Source: Bacteroidota bacterium (lineage in GTDB: Bacteria > Bacteroidota > Bacteroidia > B-17B0 > Aurantibacillaceae). From it: a stretch of 64,000 nucleotides of DNA. The DNA lies in the NCBI GenBank assembly GCA_017303905.1, contig JAFLBH010000004.1, forward strand, positions 1 to 64,000, given 5' to 3'. The notes beneath the pieces were generated by a model. It was not told the origin of the DNA. It ran no database searches and saw only the letters and a list, made by a program, of their open reading frames with translations. Of the stretch, positions 15,958-25,679 are shown one piece after another; positions within the stretch are counted from its first letter, which is position 1; the number at the start of each line of letters is the position of its first letter. The position numbers and the translations under genes were made by a program.

Positions 15958-18609
15958 TTACTGTTTGGAAATTGTAATGACTTGTAATTTATCGTGCGTT
16001 TTTATCTTCACGAAGTAAATTCCATTGGCTAAGTTTGGAATTTCGAAATTAATTTTTGAATCGGAAGTTTCATCTGTTCTTAATACGCGCCCAAATAAAT
16101 CTACCACTTCAATAGTTTTCGGAAAACTATTATTCAATTCAATGGTAAATGCGCCGGGATTTGGATTTGGATATAACATCACACCTGAAATGGAAGGTCC
16201 CATCGTTAAAATGCTTGTACAAACACTAACCACTACATTGATTAATGTCCGCGGACCGTTAGTACAAGTTGAATCCTGAACGTAATAGCTGTATGTTCCG
16301 TTAGTTGTTAAGGTTGGCGTAATATAAACTGATCCCGTAGCTAAACTTACTGTAGATGTTGGTGAAGCGTACCAATTAAGATTACCAATTCCTCCGGCGG
16401 TTAATGTTGCTGTTTGCGCGACACAAATATTCAAATTTACTGTAGGAGTAAGATTGGTTGGAGCCGGTGGTACATTGCACTGTTCAAACTCAATAATAAA
16501 AGCGTCCAACACAGCATCAAAGTTTGGTTGATGCGAATTTGATGTGGATATACCAACTGCACTACTTGTATATCCACTTAAATATAGTTTACCCGCATTA
16601 CTTACCGTGCATCCAACACCAACATCATCTCCAAAATTACCATAATAGGTTCCATACATTCTTTGCCCTGAAGAATTGAACTCGGCAAAATACGCATCAC
16701 TTGGTCCGCCACCATGACTCGGTTGATGCGCATTCGTTGTTGCTATATCTGTTCCTCCCGTACTGGATGTCATTCCGGTTAAATAAATATTTGTATTGGT
16801 TCCTGTTGCCACACTAAATCCACGATCGCTTCCGATACCTCCATAATAGGTTCCCCACTGTCGAATTCCTGATGAATTAAACCGAACCAGAAAAGCATCT
16901 AATGATCCTCCGCCATAGCTAACCTGATGCGATGAAGGTGTGCTGATATTACTTCCGCCTTGTGTATAGCCCGTCAAATAAACATTTCCTAAATTATCAC
17001 AGGTGCATCCTTGTCCGTAATCCAATCCCGCACCTCCATAATACGTTCCCCATTGTTGAACACCTGACGAATTAAATTTCACTAAAAAACCATCGAATAT
17101 TCCACCACCATGAATTGGTTGATGTGATCCTGAACTTGAAATGCTACTTGTACTTGCTGTGTATCCGCTGATATAAACATTATTACTTGCATCGGTGCAA
17201 ACTTTATTACTGAATTCATCATCGCCTCCTCCGTAATAGGTTCCCCATTGACGAACACCGGCAGAATTAAACTTAACTAAAAAGCAATCTTGCATACCAC
17301 TTATATTCGTTTGATGTGAACCAATAGTTGCAATATCATTTGTACTGTAAGTATTTCCTATTAAATAGATATTTCCGGAATTATCGGTGCTACATTGTTG
17401 CCCGATATCATCCGCGCTTCCTCCATAATAGGTAGCCCATTGAAGCGCTCCGGTTGAACCAAATTGGGCTAAAAAAGCATCCGTTATTCCACCACCAAAA
17501 ACAGTTTGATGCGCGGTACTTGTTGCAATATACGACGGACTTTGTGTATCACCGGATATATAAACGTTACCGGAATTATCAACGGCACAACCATAAGCAT
17601 GATCGTCAACTATGGTACCATAATATGTTGCCCACTGACGAACGCCGGCTGAATTAAACTTTACCACATAAGCATCTTCAATTCCCATCCAGCTTGTTTG
17701 ATGCGCACCAACAGTAGCGATGGATGTACCTGTTGTAGAACTGGTATAACCACTCTGAAAAATGTTTCCTGACACATCAGTTGTGCATGCTTGTCCAAAA
17801 TCTGTCATGTCTCCACCATAGTAGGTACCCCAAACACGAACCATCGGATCGATAATCAGAGATTGGTTGCTATTGTAATTAGGAATGTCGAAACTTAATA
17901 TATTATTCTCAAGCTTCCAGGAAGCCTTAATTTGTTTACCATTTTGAAAAACAATAGGCGCGCCTTCCTGAACTTCTCCAATTGGTGTACTTAAGATAAC
18001 ACTTCCATCCGGTTGAATTCTAACATCCGCGCCTTTCACTTCAATTTGAATGAGTTTATAATTGGTATGCGGTGCTACTAAGTAATCATGCTTTAATGTT
18101 CCGTTTTTTTGATAATAATGTACATCAATTCCATTGTACAAATTTTCTAAAGAAACGCCTTCATAAGATGGAACGTTTAACACACCATTTGGACAGGCCG
18201 GTAAATAATAGTTTGTAAAACCGGCATGAGCTTTATCTGTTTTAATTTTTAAACTTGTGTTACAATTTTTCCAATAGGTATCAATTCGATAGAGTGTAAT
18301 TTTATCGGGTAATTTAATATCCGGAATCTCTTTATTTAAAATATCCGTGTTTTTATTTTGTTTCCAGGAATCAACTTTTGTTAATTGATAACTTACACCA
18401 TTATTACGAATATGAAAATTGATTTCTCCATCAGAACCTGCAAAAAGTACATCCGTACGCGGTTTATAATGTTGATCGGAAATCTGTCCCTTGTTTTCGG
18501 TAAATGAAATAAGATTTTTGTTTGGTTTATCTTCCTTTATACTTTTACTGCTATAACCAAAACACGTGTATGATAACAATACCAGACCTATAAAAAATCC
18601 TTTATTCAT
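15958..18609 (-). CDS. Secreted seven-repeat SBBP propeller protein with T9SS type A sorting domain
   Basis: An 883-residue exported protein. A signal peptide (about 1-19) leads to a conserved DUF7948-like N-terminal region (FTENKGQISD..., DVLFAGSDGEINFHI; about 30-255). Seven tandem repeats of about 65 residues follow. Each reads WGTYYGG...D.G..C..D..GN.Y..G.T.S...I....HQ...GG..DAFLVKFNSSG.RQ (SBBP type), consistent with a seven-bladed propeller. An Ig-like domain (about 715-800) and a type A sorting domain (YPNPNPGAFTIEL, ending VITISKQ) complete it. It should be delivered to the surface by T9SS. Its repeats differ in motif from those of the 8634 protein, so the two are not a recent duplication. 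Confidence 0.92.
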   Translation of the reverse strand: MNKGFFIGLVLLSYTCFGYSSKSIKEDKPNKNLISFTENKGQISDQHYKPRTDVLFAGSDGEINFHIRNNGVSYQLTKVDSWKQNKNTDILNKEIPDIKLPDKITLYRIDTYWKNCNTSLKIKTDKAHAGFTNYYLPACPNGVLNVPSYEGVSLENLYNGIDVHYYQKNGTLKHDYLVAPHTNYKLIQIEVKGADVRIQPDGSVILSTPIGEVQEGAPIVFQNGKQIKASWKLENNILSFDIPNYNSNQSLIIDPMVRVWGTYYGGDMTDFGQACTTDVSGNIFQSGYTSSTTGTSIATVGAHQTSWMGIEDAYVVKFNSAGVRQWATYYGTIVDDHAYGCAVDNSGNVYISGDTQSPSYIATSTAHQTVFGGGITDAFLAQFGSTGALQWATYYGGSADDIGQQCSTDNSGNIYLIGNTYSTNDIATIGSHQTNISGMQDCFLVKFNSAGVRQWGTYYGGGDDEFSNKVCTDASNNVYISGYTASTSSISSSGSHQPIHGGGIFDGFLVKFNSSGVQQWGTYYGGAGLDYGQGCTCDNLGNVYLTGYTQGGSNISTPSSHQVSYGGGSLDAFLVRFNSSGIRQWGTYYGGIGSDRGFSVATGTNTNIYLTGMTSSTGGTDIATTNAHQPSHGGGPSDAYFAEFNSSGQRMYGTYYGNFGDDVGVGCTVSNAGKLYLSGYTSSAVGISTSNSHQPNFDAVLDAFIIEFEQCNVPPAPTNLTPTVNLNICVAQTATLTAGGIGNLNWYASPTSTVSLATGSVYITPTLTTNGTYSYYVQDSTCTNGPRTLINVVVSVCTSILTMGPSISGVMLYPNPNPGAFTIELNNSFPKTIEVVDLFGRVLRTDETSDSKINFEIPNLANGIYFVKIKTHDKLQVITISKQ

Positions 18610-18673
18610 TTTAAATGTTAAACAACATTGTTTCAGATAAAGATAGTAATTAAAAGATTTTTTATGGTAAGTA

Positions 18674-21600
18674 TTATCTTATAAGGGTAACATGTCCCTT
18701 TAACTCGTGCGCTTTTGAGAATACGGATGTGCATCGAATCAACCACACATAAGTACCTTGTTCGCATCCCTTATTTCCACGACCCTGAAAAGTGCCATCC
18801 CAACCTTCTTCAAATTTTTTGGTACTAAATACTTTTTCTCCCCAACGATCAAAAACAAATAATTCATAGTCAACAACTCCAAATCCCTTTGGTTGAAACA
18901 CATCATTTAATCCATCGCTGTTAGGTGTAAATGCATTAGGCACATAAATTCCGAAGTCTTCACCAACCACAAGTGGTCTAAGAATTGTATCAACACAACC
19001 TTTATCGCTCTTTACAACTAAAGCTACAACATAGTTACCGGGTTCGGTATACATGAAGGTAGGATTTTGTTGAACTGAAGTATATTGAGCTGTATTCATG
19101 AAATACCATTGCCAGCCTGTAATATTTGCACCGTGAGAAGCGTCAGTAAATACAACTTCGCCATCAATATTTATAATTGGTTTAATTGGTGCGTGATTAA
19201 AATCTGCTACAGGTACCGGATAAACTTCAACCGTGTGCGTTGTAGAGTTTACACAACCATAAATACTTGTTGCTTGAACATTGATAGTATAAATACCTAT
19301 TGCGTCATAACATCCTTGAGCAGTAGATGCAGTACCTGAAAAACCATTCCCTAAGTTCCAATTATATGTTTGAATAGTTGCAGAACTTGAGAAGGTGAAA
19401 TCAGTACAGAAAGGTGGACAACCATTATTTTTAGTAGAAGCAATAGCAACATCAGGAATTGGATGTACAACTACCGCTGCAGTAGTTGTGTTAACACAGC
19501 CATTTGCATCCGTTACGGTTAAATTATAAGTACCGGTGTATCCAACGGTGTGAGCCATAATGGTTGGATTTTGAACTGCAGAGAAAAATCCATTCGGACC
19601 GGTCCAAGAGTACGATACGCCACCAATTCCACTTAAGTTTAACATATTGTCGATACAAATAGGACTATTTGAATTGATTTGTGGTACCGGTAATGAATTA
19701 ACGATTAAGTTCGTTACAAGTGTATCAGAACAAGTGTTTGCATCTGTAATGATCACCTGATACTGCCCTGCATTACTTAATTGTGCATTGATAATAGCTG
19801 GATTTTGACTCGTTGATGTAAATCCTGCAGGACCTGTCCAGCTATAGGAAGTTCCGCCATTTGCACTTAAGCTTGTGTTTAAATTTAAACAAACTGTATT
19901 TCCGGAAACGGAAACTATAGGCTGAGGATTAACCACAACATTTTGATTAGTGGAATTCACACAACCATTCGCATCAGTAACAGTTAATACATAATTTCCG
20001 TTATTAGACATTGATGCATTTGTAATGGTTGGATTTTGTAATGAACTGGATAAACCCGGACCACTCCATGAATAACTTACCCCTCCACTTCCTGTAAAAC
20101 TGATAGGGAAATTAATACAAACCGGACTATTCGTTACTATATTTGGCGTTGGCAATGGATTTATCACTACAGTGTAAGTAGAACCCGCTGTACATGTTCC
20201 TACACCGGCAATTAATGTATAAACACCGGCGGCAGACATAGGTACGTTGGTAATGACAGGATTTACAGTTGTGCCGCTATAACCCGGACCGACCCATGTA
20301 TAATTTGAACCTCCGGAAGAAAACAAATTCAAAGTATTACCAACGCAAACCGGACTATTACTGGTTATGGTAGGACTAGGAAGTGCGAAAACTGTAACAC
20401 TCGCTGTTTCGGTATTCACGCAATTATTTGCATCCGTAACAGTCACCGTATAAATTCCGGTCATGTTTAATTGCGCTGACGGTATTGAAGGATTCTGCAC
20501 ATTTGAAGTATACGCGTTAGGTCCCGACCAAGAATAAGTTACTCCACCACTCGACGTTAAATTGATAGTTGAATTAATACAATTGGTTGGATGAGTTACT
20601 GCAATAATCGGCAATGGGTTCACGACTACATTGGTTGTTCCGGAACCAACACATCCATTTGCATCAGTTACCGATACTGTATAGATACCGGCGTTTGCAA
20701 TTTGGGTATTCGCTTGTGTAGGATTTTGCAAATTGGAATTAAAGGAGCCTGGTCCTGTCCAAGTAAACGTACTATAGGCACCTCCATTCAATTGCATGGT
20801 AGTTCCAACACAATAAGGACCTGTGTTAGTTGGTGTAGGTACCGGTAAAGGATTCACTAATATATTAAGAGTCGACGTTCTTGTACAACCACTCGCGCTT
20901 GTAGAAGAAACCGAATAAGTACCACTAGCTAATGTTGATGCGTTTGGAATGGTAGGATTTTGCAAATTAGAGGTAAATCCATTTGGACCTGTCCAAGTGT
21001 AAGAAGTCAAAGAATTACAGTTTAAGTTAATCGGACTTCCCGCACAAACAGTATTAGCCAAAGCAGATGGAGTTACCGTAATATTAGGAACAGTTGTAAG
21101 AGTTGTATTTGTTACACCACAACCGGTTGTATAGGTTATTACAGATGTGTTAGGGCCAACAACAGGAAATGGAGCAATTGAGCCGGTACCTGAAGCAGGT
21201 AATCCAATTGCTGGGTTACTGTTTGTCCATGCAACACCGGCCGGAACATTTATGGCAGGGGTTAGATTTCCTTCACACACAACAACGGGCACATTATTAG
21301 TAGTTGGCAAGGGTATTGTAAAAGTTACAGTTAGAGGGAACATACTACAACCATCCGCAGTAAATACGTTACTTCCACTTAAAATAGTAAAAGAAATAGG
21401 CACTCCTGCAGGCAATCCGGTGTAATCAAAATAAACCCAATCATTATAGGTGTTCATTTGTCCGGTACAACCAGCAACAGATAATATAGTGGTTGCGCAG
21501 CCGGGTAATTGACTCATGGGTATGTTTTGCAAATTAGCAAGAGGCGAAGCAGTTTGGGTAGTTGTAACTGAACCTACCGCTAAACTAATTGTCATACTTG

Positions 21601-21766
21601 TTGAGTTCGCTGCAGCGTTACCATGCCAATGCTCAACGAAAATTCTCAAATTACCCGCACAATCTACGCAATAGGCAATCTGAACCGAATGCGATTTAAC
21701 AGAATATTGAATACCAATAAAAAAAAGTAAGAACAGAAATAATTTGTAATGTAATTTTAACTTCAT
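18674..21766 (-). CDS. Giant Ig-like/PKD repeat protein with T9SS type B (gliding-associated) C-terminal domain
   Basis: A 1030-residue secreted protein. A signal peptide (about 1-26) and a unique N-terminal domain (about 27-230) precede seven Ig-like repeats of about 77 residues. Each follows NSPVCVGNxLNLxxSGGxxYxWxGPxGFxSxxQNPxIxNAxxxxxGxYxVTVTDANGCVNxxxxxVVVNPLP. Two PKD-like domains follow (YNWNLGNG; GWQWYFMN). The C-terminus is a type B sorting domain: YVPNAFTPNSDGLNDVFQ, FDRWGEKVF and W.G...G...GTYVW. This class is exported by T9SS, often as an adhesin. It lies 64 bp upstream of the leftward propeller gene and may be co-transcribed with it. Confidence 0.92.
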   Translation of the reverse strand: MKLKLHYKLFLFLLFFIGIQYSVKSHSVQIAYCVDCAGNLRIFVEHWHGNAAANSTSMTISLAVGSVTTTQTASPLANLQNIPMSQLPGCATTILSVAGCTGQMNTYNDWVYFDYTGLPAGVPISFTILSGSNVFTADGCSMFPLTVTFTIPLPTTNNVPVVVCEGNLTPAINVPAGVAWTNSNPAIGLPASGTGSIAPFPVVGPNTSVITYTTGCGVTNTTLTTVPNITVTPSALANTVCAGSPINLNCNSLTSYTWTGPNGFTSNLQNPTIPNASTLASGTYSVSSTSASGCTRTSTLNILVNPLPVPTPTNTGPYCVGTTMQLNGGAYSTFTWTGPGSFNSNLQNPTQANTQIANAGIYTVSVTDANGCVGSGTTNVVVNPLPIIAVTHPTNCINSTINLTSSGGVTYSWSGPNAYTSNVQNPSIPSAQLNMTGIYTVTVTDANNCVNTETASVTVFALPSPTITSNSPVCVGNTLNLFSSGGSNYTWVGPGYSGTTVNPVITNVPMSAAGVYTLIAGVGTCTAGSTYTVVINPLPTPNIVTNSPVCINFPISFTGSGGVSYSWSGPGLSSSLQNPTITNASMSNNGNYVLTVTDANGCVNSTNQNVVVNPQPIVSVSGNTVCLNLNTSLSANGGTSYSWTGPAGFTSTSQNPAIINAQLSNAGQYQVIITDANTCSDTLVTNLIVNSLPVPQINSNSPICIDNMLNLSGIGGVSYSWTGPNGFFSAVQNPTIMAHTVGYTGTYNLTVTDANGCVNTTTAAVVVHPIPDVAIASTKNNGCPPFCTDFTFSSSATIQTYNWNLGNGFSGTASTAQGCYDAIGIYTINVQATSIYGCVNSTTHTVEVYPVPVADFNHAPIKPIINIDGEVVFTDASHGANITGWQWYFMNTAQYTSVQQNPTFMYTEPGNYVVALVVKSDKGCVDTILRPLVVGEDFGIYVPNAFTPNSDGLNDVFQPKGFGVVDYELFVFDRWGEKVFSTKKFEEGWDGTFQGRGNKGCEQGTYVWLIRCTSVFSKAHELKGHVTLIR

Positions 21767-22041
21767 AATGCTCTGCTTTTTAATTATAATTTCATATTTG
21801 ATTAATTAAACCGTCTTCAATTCTTTAAAATTATTTAATAAGACTAAAATAACAAGTCTGTTACCTAATTAATAAGCTCAGTTCACTCAATCTAAAACGA
21901 AGTTTAGATTAATTAACATACTGTTAACAAAGCTGTTTCTTAAAAATCACATCGTCATAACGATTAAAAAAGGATATTAAACCAAGAAAGATTAAAAAAC
22001 ACACAAATACATTTATAGAAGTATTTATGTGATTCAAGCCC
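21767..22041. other. Gene-free spacer between ftsH and the giant adhesin
   Basis: An AT-rich stretch with no supported gene. It must hold the promoter of the leftward 18674-21766 gene, but no clean TAnnTTTG box stands out. Confidence 0.3.
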
Positions 22042-22072
22042 GGCGTTTCGACAAGCTCAACGACCGGATTTT
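22042..22072. repeat. Dispersed GTTTCGACAAGCTCNACGACCGG repeat, copy 2
   Basis: Second copy of the element at 15864-15899, lacking the CGTTT insertion. It lies directly beside the ftsH terminator. Confidence 0.5.
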
Positions 22073-22081
22073 AATCAAAAC

Positions 22082-22113
22082 AAAAATCCCCGACTAAACA
22101 GCCGGGGATTTTT
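22082..22113 (-). terminator. ftsH terminator
   Basis: An 11-bp stem (AAAAATCCCCG 22082-22092, CGGGGATTTTT 22103-22113) with a 10-nt loop, 21 bp past the ftsH stop. T runs occur on both sides. Confidence 0.85.
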
Positions 22114-22133
22114 TATGAATTGATTTAATTTAA

Positions 22134-24242
22134 TTAAGCGATTGGATTCTCAGGATTGGTGTTCTCAATTGTTTTTACCTGAGGCGAAACGTCTTCCTTC
22201 TTATCGAACGGACGTTTACCGAAAATCTCTTCTAAATCTTCTTTAAAGATAACTTCTTTCTCCAATAACTTCTCGGCAAGTGTAGTCAGTTTCTCCTTAT
22301 TTAAGGTCAAGATTTGTTTTGTTCTCGCGTAGGCTACATCTACCATCTTCTTCACCTCTTCATCAATGGTTTTAGCGGTTGATTCACTATACGGTTTACC
22401 AAATGAATATTCTGATTGCCCTGAACTATCATAATAACTGATGTTACCTACTTTGTCATTTAATCCGTAATACACAATACTTGCATAAGCTTGTTTGGTG
22501 ATTTTTTCCAAATCGCTTAATGCACCTGTACTTACTTTTCCGAATACTATTTCTTCAGCCACACGTCCGCCTAAAGCAGCGCACATTTCATCCATAATTT
22601 GATCGGCAGTTGTAATCTGACGTTCTTCCGGTAAATACCAGGCTGCGCCTAAAGAACGACCACGTGGTACAATGGTTACTTTAACTAGCGGTGAAGCATG
22701 CTCCAACATCCAGCTAACCGTAGCGTGTCCTGCTTCATGGAATGCAATCACACGTTTTTCATGTGGTGTAATAATTTTATTTTTCTTTTCAAGACCTGCG
22801 ATAATTCTATCCACCGCATCTAAGAAATCTTGTTTAGTAACTTGTTTCTTATTGGCACGCGCCGCAATTAAAGCCGCCTCATTACAAATGTTTGCGATAT
22901 CAGCTCCGCTAAATCCGGGAGTTTGACGAGCCATGAATTCAACATCTACACTATCATCAATTTTAATACGCTTTAAATGCACTTTAAAGATTTGCTGACG
23001 CTCTATAACATCCGGCATATCTACATAAATCTGACGATCGAAACGTCCGGCACGTAATAAAGCGCGGTCTAAGATATCAGCACGGTTAGTGGCTGCTAAA
23101 ATAATAACACCGCTATTAGTTCCGAAACCATCCATCTCAGTCAATAACTGATTCAATGTGTTTTCACGCTCATCGTTAGCGCCTGCAGAAATGCTTTTTC
23201 CGCGCGCACGACCAATCGCATCAATCTCATCAATGAAAATGATACAAGGCGCTTTTTCTTTCGCGTTTTTAAATAAATCTCTAACCCTCGACGCACCTAC
23301 CCCAACAAACATTTCCACAAAGTCAGAACCTGACAAAGAGAAGAAAGGTACTTTCGCTTCACCGGCTACGGCTTTTGCCAATAAGGTTTTACCGGTACCC
23401 GGAGGCCCTACTAATAAGGCTCCCTTCGGAATCTTTGCACCTAAGTCGGTGTATTTTTTCGGATTCTTTAAAAAATCAACAATCTCTTTAATCTCAATTT
23501 TTGCACCTTCTAAGCCGGCCACATCATCAAATGTAATGTTCACATTGGTGTCTTTATCGAACAATACAGCTTTTGATTTTCCGATATTGAAGATCTGACC
23601 GGGACCGCCTGCTCCGCCGCTCATACGACGCATCATGAATAACCATAATACCACCATTATTAAAATCGGTGCAATCCAAGTCATTTCATTCATCCAATTG
23701 GTTTCTTCAATAGAATGAGGATACACACGACGCTCTTTAGCAATTTGTGCTTCATCTTGCACCTTTTCTATACGACGTAAGAAATCATCCACGGATGATA
23801 CTGTAAGTACGAAATGTGGTCCGCGGAATTTCTTATCGGTAAAATAAGCACGACCTGTGTTAGGGTCTTTATAACGGTCAAGCGTTACCAAACTATCTAC
23901 ATTGATATAAACACGTGCATATTTCTCATTAACGATGTCGATGTTAACTACATCACCTTTCGCCAACATTTCCTGTTCAAATTTAACCTGACTAATTTCG
24001 ATGGCACGCGATGAAAAGTTAGTGCCGAAAAAAGTAATGAATAGTAATCCAACAATTACCAAACCGTAAATCCAGTAAAAGTTATTACCGCTGTTGCTGT
24101 TTTTGTTAGAGCCTGAGTTAGACTGTTTGGAAAATTTTTCTTTCATTTTCTCAAACTGCTTTCTTCTCGCCTCTTCCTGATCGTTCTGTTGATTATCCGA
24201 CTGATGATTGGTATTGTCGGTATTTTTAATTTCGTCGCTCAT
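22134..24242 (-). CDS. ftsH: ATP-dependent zinc metalloprotease FtsH
   Basis: A 702-residue membrane AAA+ protease that degrades misfolded or short-lived membrane and regulatory proteins. A Q/N/S-rich cytoplasmic tail (1-54) precedes TM1 (about 55-75). A periplasmic domain and TM2 (about 189-204) follow. The AAA module has Walker A GPPGTGKT (279-286), Walker B IIFIDEID (334-341) and arginine fingers in LLRAGRFDR (395-403). The protease domain has HEAGH (502-506) with third ligand D577. All catalytic residues are present. The polar N-terminal tail is longer than in E. coli. rsfS lies 19 bp upstream on the same strand, a pairing usual in Bacteroidota, so they are probably one operon. Confidence 0.98.
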   Translation of the reverse strand: MSDEIKNTDNTNHQSDNQQNDQEEARRKQFEKMKEKFSKQSNSGSNKNSNSGNNFYWIYGLVIVGLLFITFFGTNFSSRAIEISQVKFEQEMLAKGDVVNIDIVNEKYARVYINVDSLVTLDRYKDPNTGRAYFTDKKFRGPHFVLTVSSVDDFLRRIEKVQDEAQIAKERRVYPHSIEETNWMNEMTWIAPILIMVVLWLFMMRRMSGGAGGPGQIFNIGKSKAVLFDKDTNVNITFDDVAGLEGAKIEIKEIVDFLKNPKKYTDLGAKIPKGALLVGPPGTGKTLLAKAVAGEAKVPFFSLSGSDFVEMFVGVGASRVRDLFKNAKEKAPCIIFIDEIDAIGRARGKSISAGANDERENTLNQLLTEMDGFGTNSGVIILAATNRADILDRALLRAGRFDRQIYVDMPDVIERQQIFKVHLKRIKIDDSVDVEFMARQTPGFSGADIANICNEAALIAARANKKQVTKQDFLDAVDRIIAGLEKKNKIITPHEKRVIAFHEAGHATVSWMLEHASPLVKVTIVPRGRSLGAAWYLPEERQITTADQIMDEMCAALGGRVAEEIVFGKVSTGALSDLEKITKQAYASIVYYGLNDKVGNISYYDSSGQSEYSFGKPYSESTAKTIDEEVKKMVDVAYARTKQILTLNKEKLTTLAEKLLEKEVIFKEDLEEIFGKRPFDKKEDVSPQVKTIENTNPENPIA

Positions 24243-24261
24243 TATTTTAGTATCATTTAAA

Positions 24262-24837
24262 TTATGCTGTTGTTATTTCAGCGTCTGCCCACAAAGCTTC
24301 CAAATTGTAATAATCTCTTATTTCTTTCTGAAACACATGAGCCACAATATTTATATAGTCAATTAAAATCCATTCTGCATTTTCATAACCCTCTGCATGG
24401 AAAGGCTTTTCTCCTGTTGTCTTTCTTACTACTTCTTCTACTGAATCTGCAATCGCTTCGACATGTGTTTTACTGTCGGCATCACAAATAACAAAGAAAT
24501 CGCACACACTGTTCTCAACATCCGATAAATTAACAATCGTTATGTTCTTCGCCTTCTTTTCCTGCATACCGTCGATAATCGCATCCAAAAGATTGGTTGT
24601 TTGTTCGGCGGTAGCTGTTTTCTTAGGACGTTTCGATTTTTTCTTCTTTTCGGAATTGGCAATTAGGTTCGCTTGCTTGGTCATTACATCCTTTTCTTTC
24701 ACCGGCTTTTTAGCCGCTGCTTTTTTCGTTGGCTTCTTTTTTCCGCCAACCGATAATGATGTACGTTTTTTTGCCGGCTTTGCCGAAGATTTTTTGGCTG
24801 ATTTAGCAGCCGACTTTTTTACAATTTTTTTAGCCAT
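24262..24837 (-). CDS. rsfS: Ribosome silencing factor RsfS with a Lys/Ala-rich N-terminal extension
   Basis: A 191-residue protein. Residues about 80-188 are a typical RsfS domain (LLDAIIDGMQEKKAKNITIV, CDFFVICDADSKTHVEAIAD, ENAEWILIDYINIVAHVF). It binds ribosomal protein L14 and blocks joining of the subunits when nutrients are scarce. Residues 1-80 are very rich in Lys, Ala and Ser (KKSAAKSAKKSSAKPAKKR, KPTKKAAAKKPVKEK), resembling a histone H1-like tail; RsfS is usually 105-130 residues. An internal ATG at codon 52 could give a shorter form. The upstream ATG is kept because the frame is open and strongly codon-biased. Head-to-head with birA. Confidence 0.93.
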   Translation of the reverse strand: MAKKIVKKSAAKSAKKSSAKPAKKRTSLSVGGKKKPTKKAAAKKPVKEKDVMTKQANLIANSEKKKKSKRPKKTATAEQTTNLLDAIIDGMQEKKAKNITIVNLSDVENSVCDFFVICDADSKTHVEAIADSVEEVVRKTTGEKPFHAEGYENAEWILIDYINIVAHVFQKEIRDYYNLEALWADAEITTA

Positions 24838-24877
24838 AAAGGATATTAAATACTTAGCTTTATTTGCTTACTTTATC

Positions 24878-24885
24878 TAAGTTTG
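24878..24885 (+). promoter_or_regulatory. -7 box (TAAGTTTG) before birA
   Basis: An exact TAnnTTTG match 32 bp upstream of the ATG at 24918. This supports that start over the upstream TTG at 24864, which would lie ahead of the promoter. No correctly spaced -33 TTG is seen. Confidence 0.35.
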
Positions 24886-24917
24886 CACTAACCAACAAAA
24901 TTAACCTTTTTGGCTTA

Positions 24918-25679
24918 ATGGCAACACTTTTTATAGGGCAAAACAAAGTTTTTTTACCTGAAACAGATAGTACCAATTCTTATGCCATTAGCTTGTTAAA
25001 GAACGTTAACTGCCCTGAAGGCACTGTTGTTTACACCCATCATCAAACCGCTGGAAGAGGACAAAGAGGTAACAGTTGGATTGCAAATCCCTCTCTCAAT
25101 ATCACTCTTTCTCTTGTTGTAAAACCAAATTTTTTAGCCCCCAAAAACGCTTTCTATTTGAGCAAAATTACTGCTTTGGCATTGCATGACGTATTGACGG
25201 AAATATTAGCCAATAGTCAATTTGACATAAAAATCAAATGGCCAAATGACATACTTGTAAACAGAAAAAAAATTGCAGGCGTCCTCATCGAAAACAGTTT
25301 TCATGAGCAACATATTAACTGGAGTGTTATCGGGATTGGGCTTAATGTCATGCAGACAGAATTCGGTTCCTTAATGAATAGCGCTACTTCATTGCTTTTG
25401 TTAGGAAACTCTGATGCAAATCCTGATGCAGTGAGTGAAAACCTTTTTGTGTATTTTGAAAAATGGTATTTAAAATTAAAGCAAAACAAACTAAAGGAAA
25501 TTGACGAACAATACCATGCGCATTTATTCGGCATTCATCAATCCATGCGATTTAAGCATGATACGGAAGAGTTTAATGCTCGTATAAAAGGTGTGAGTGA
25601 ACAGGGACTGCTGCAATTAATTCATGAAAATGGAGAGGAGAAAAGCTACGATATTAAAACGTTAAGCTTTGTCATGTAA
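24918..25679 (+). CDS. birA: Biotin--[acetyl-CoA-carboxylase] ligase
   Basis: A 253-residue monofunctional (class I) biotin protein ligase. It joins biotin to AMP and then to the biotin carboxyl carrier protein. Motifs from the ATG at 24918: ETDSTNSYA (15-23), GRGQRG biotinyl-AMP loop (46-51), KWPND (107-111) and KIAGVLIE with the catalytic lysine K118. There is no N-terminal helix-turn-helix, so it is not a repressor. The start at 24918 puts the family N-terminus (MATLFIGQNKVFL) in the usual place. Its 3' end overlaps the convergent gene at 25662 by 18 bp. Confidence 0.95.
   Translation: MATLFIGQNKVFLPETDSTNSYAISLLKNVNCPEGTVVYTHHQTAGRGQRGNSWIANPSLNITLSLVVKPNFLAPKNAFYLSKITALALHDVLTEILANSQFDIKIKWPNDILVNRKKIAGVLIENSFHEQHINWSVIGIGLNVMQTEFGSLMNSATSLLLLGNSDANPDAVSENLFVYFEKWYLKLKQNKLKEIDEQYHAHLFGIHQSMRFKHDTEEFNARIKGVSEQGLLQLIHENGEEKSYDIKTLSFVM

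Noticed and set aside
8634-21766. Recent duplication giving the two propeller proteins
   Set aside because: Repeat motifs differ (WAK/DFDP versus WGTYYGG/HQ) and the N-terminal regions are unrelated, so they are at most distant relatives.
23158-23598. A 146-codon frame antisense to ftsH
   Set aside because: It lies wholly opposite the conserved AAA domain of ftsH; its openness follows from codon bias of the real gene.
24542-24880. A 112-codon Phe-rich frame antisense to rsfS
   Set aside because: It is the complement of the lysine/alanine-rich RsfS tail and gives low-complexity sequence.
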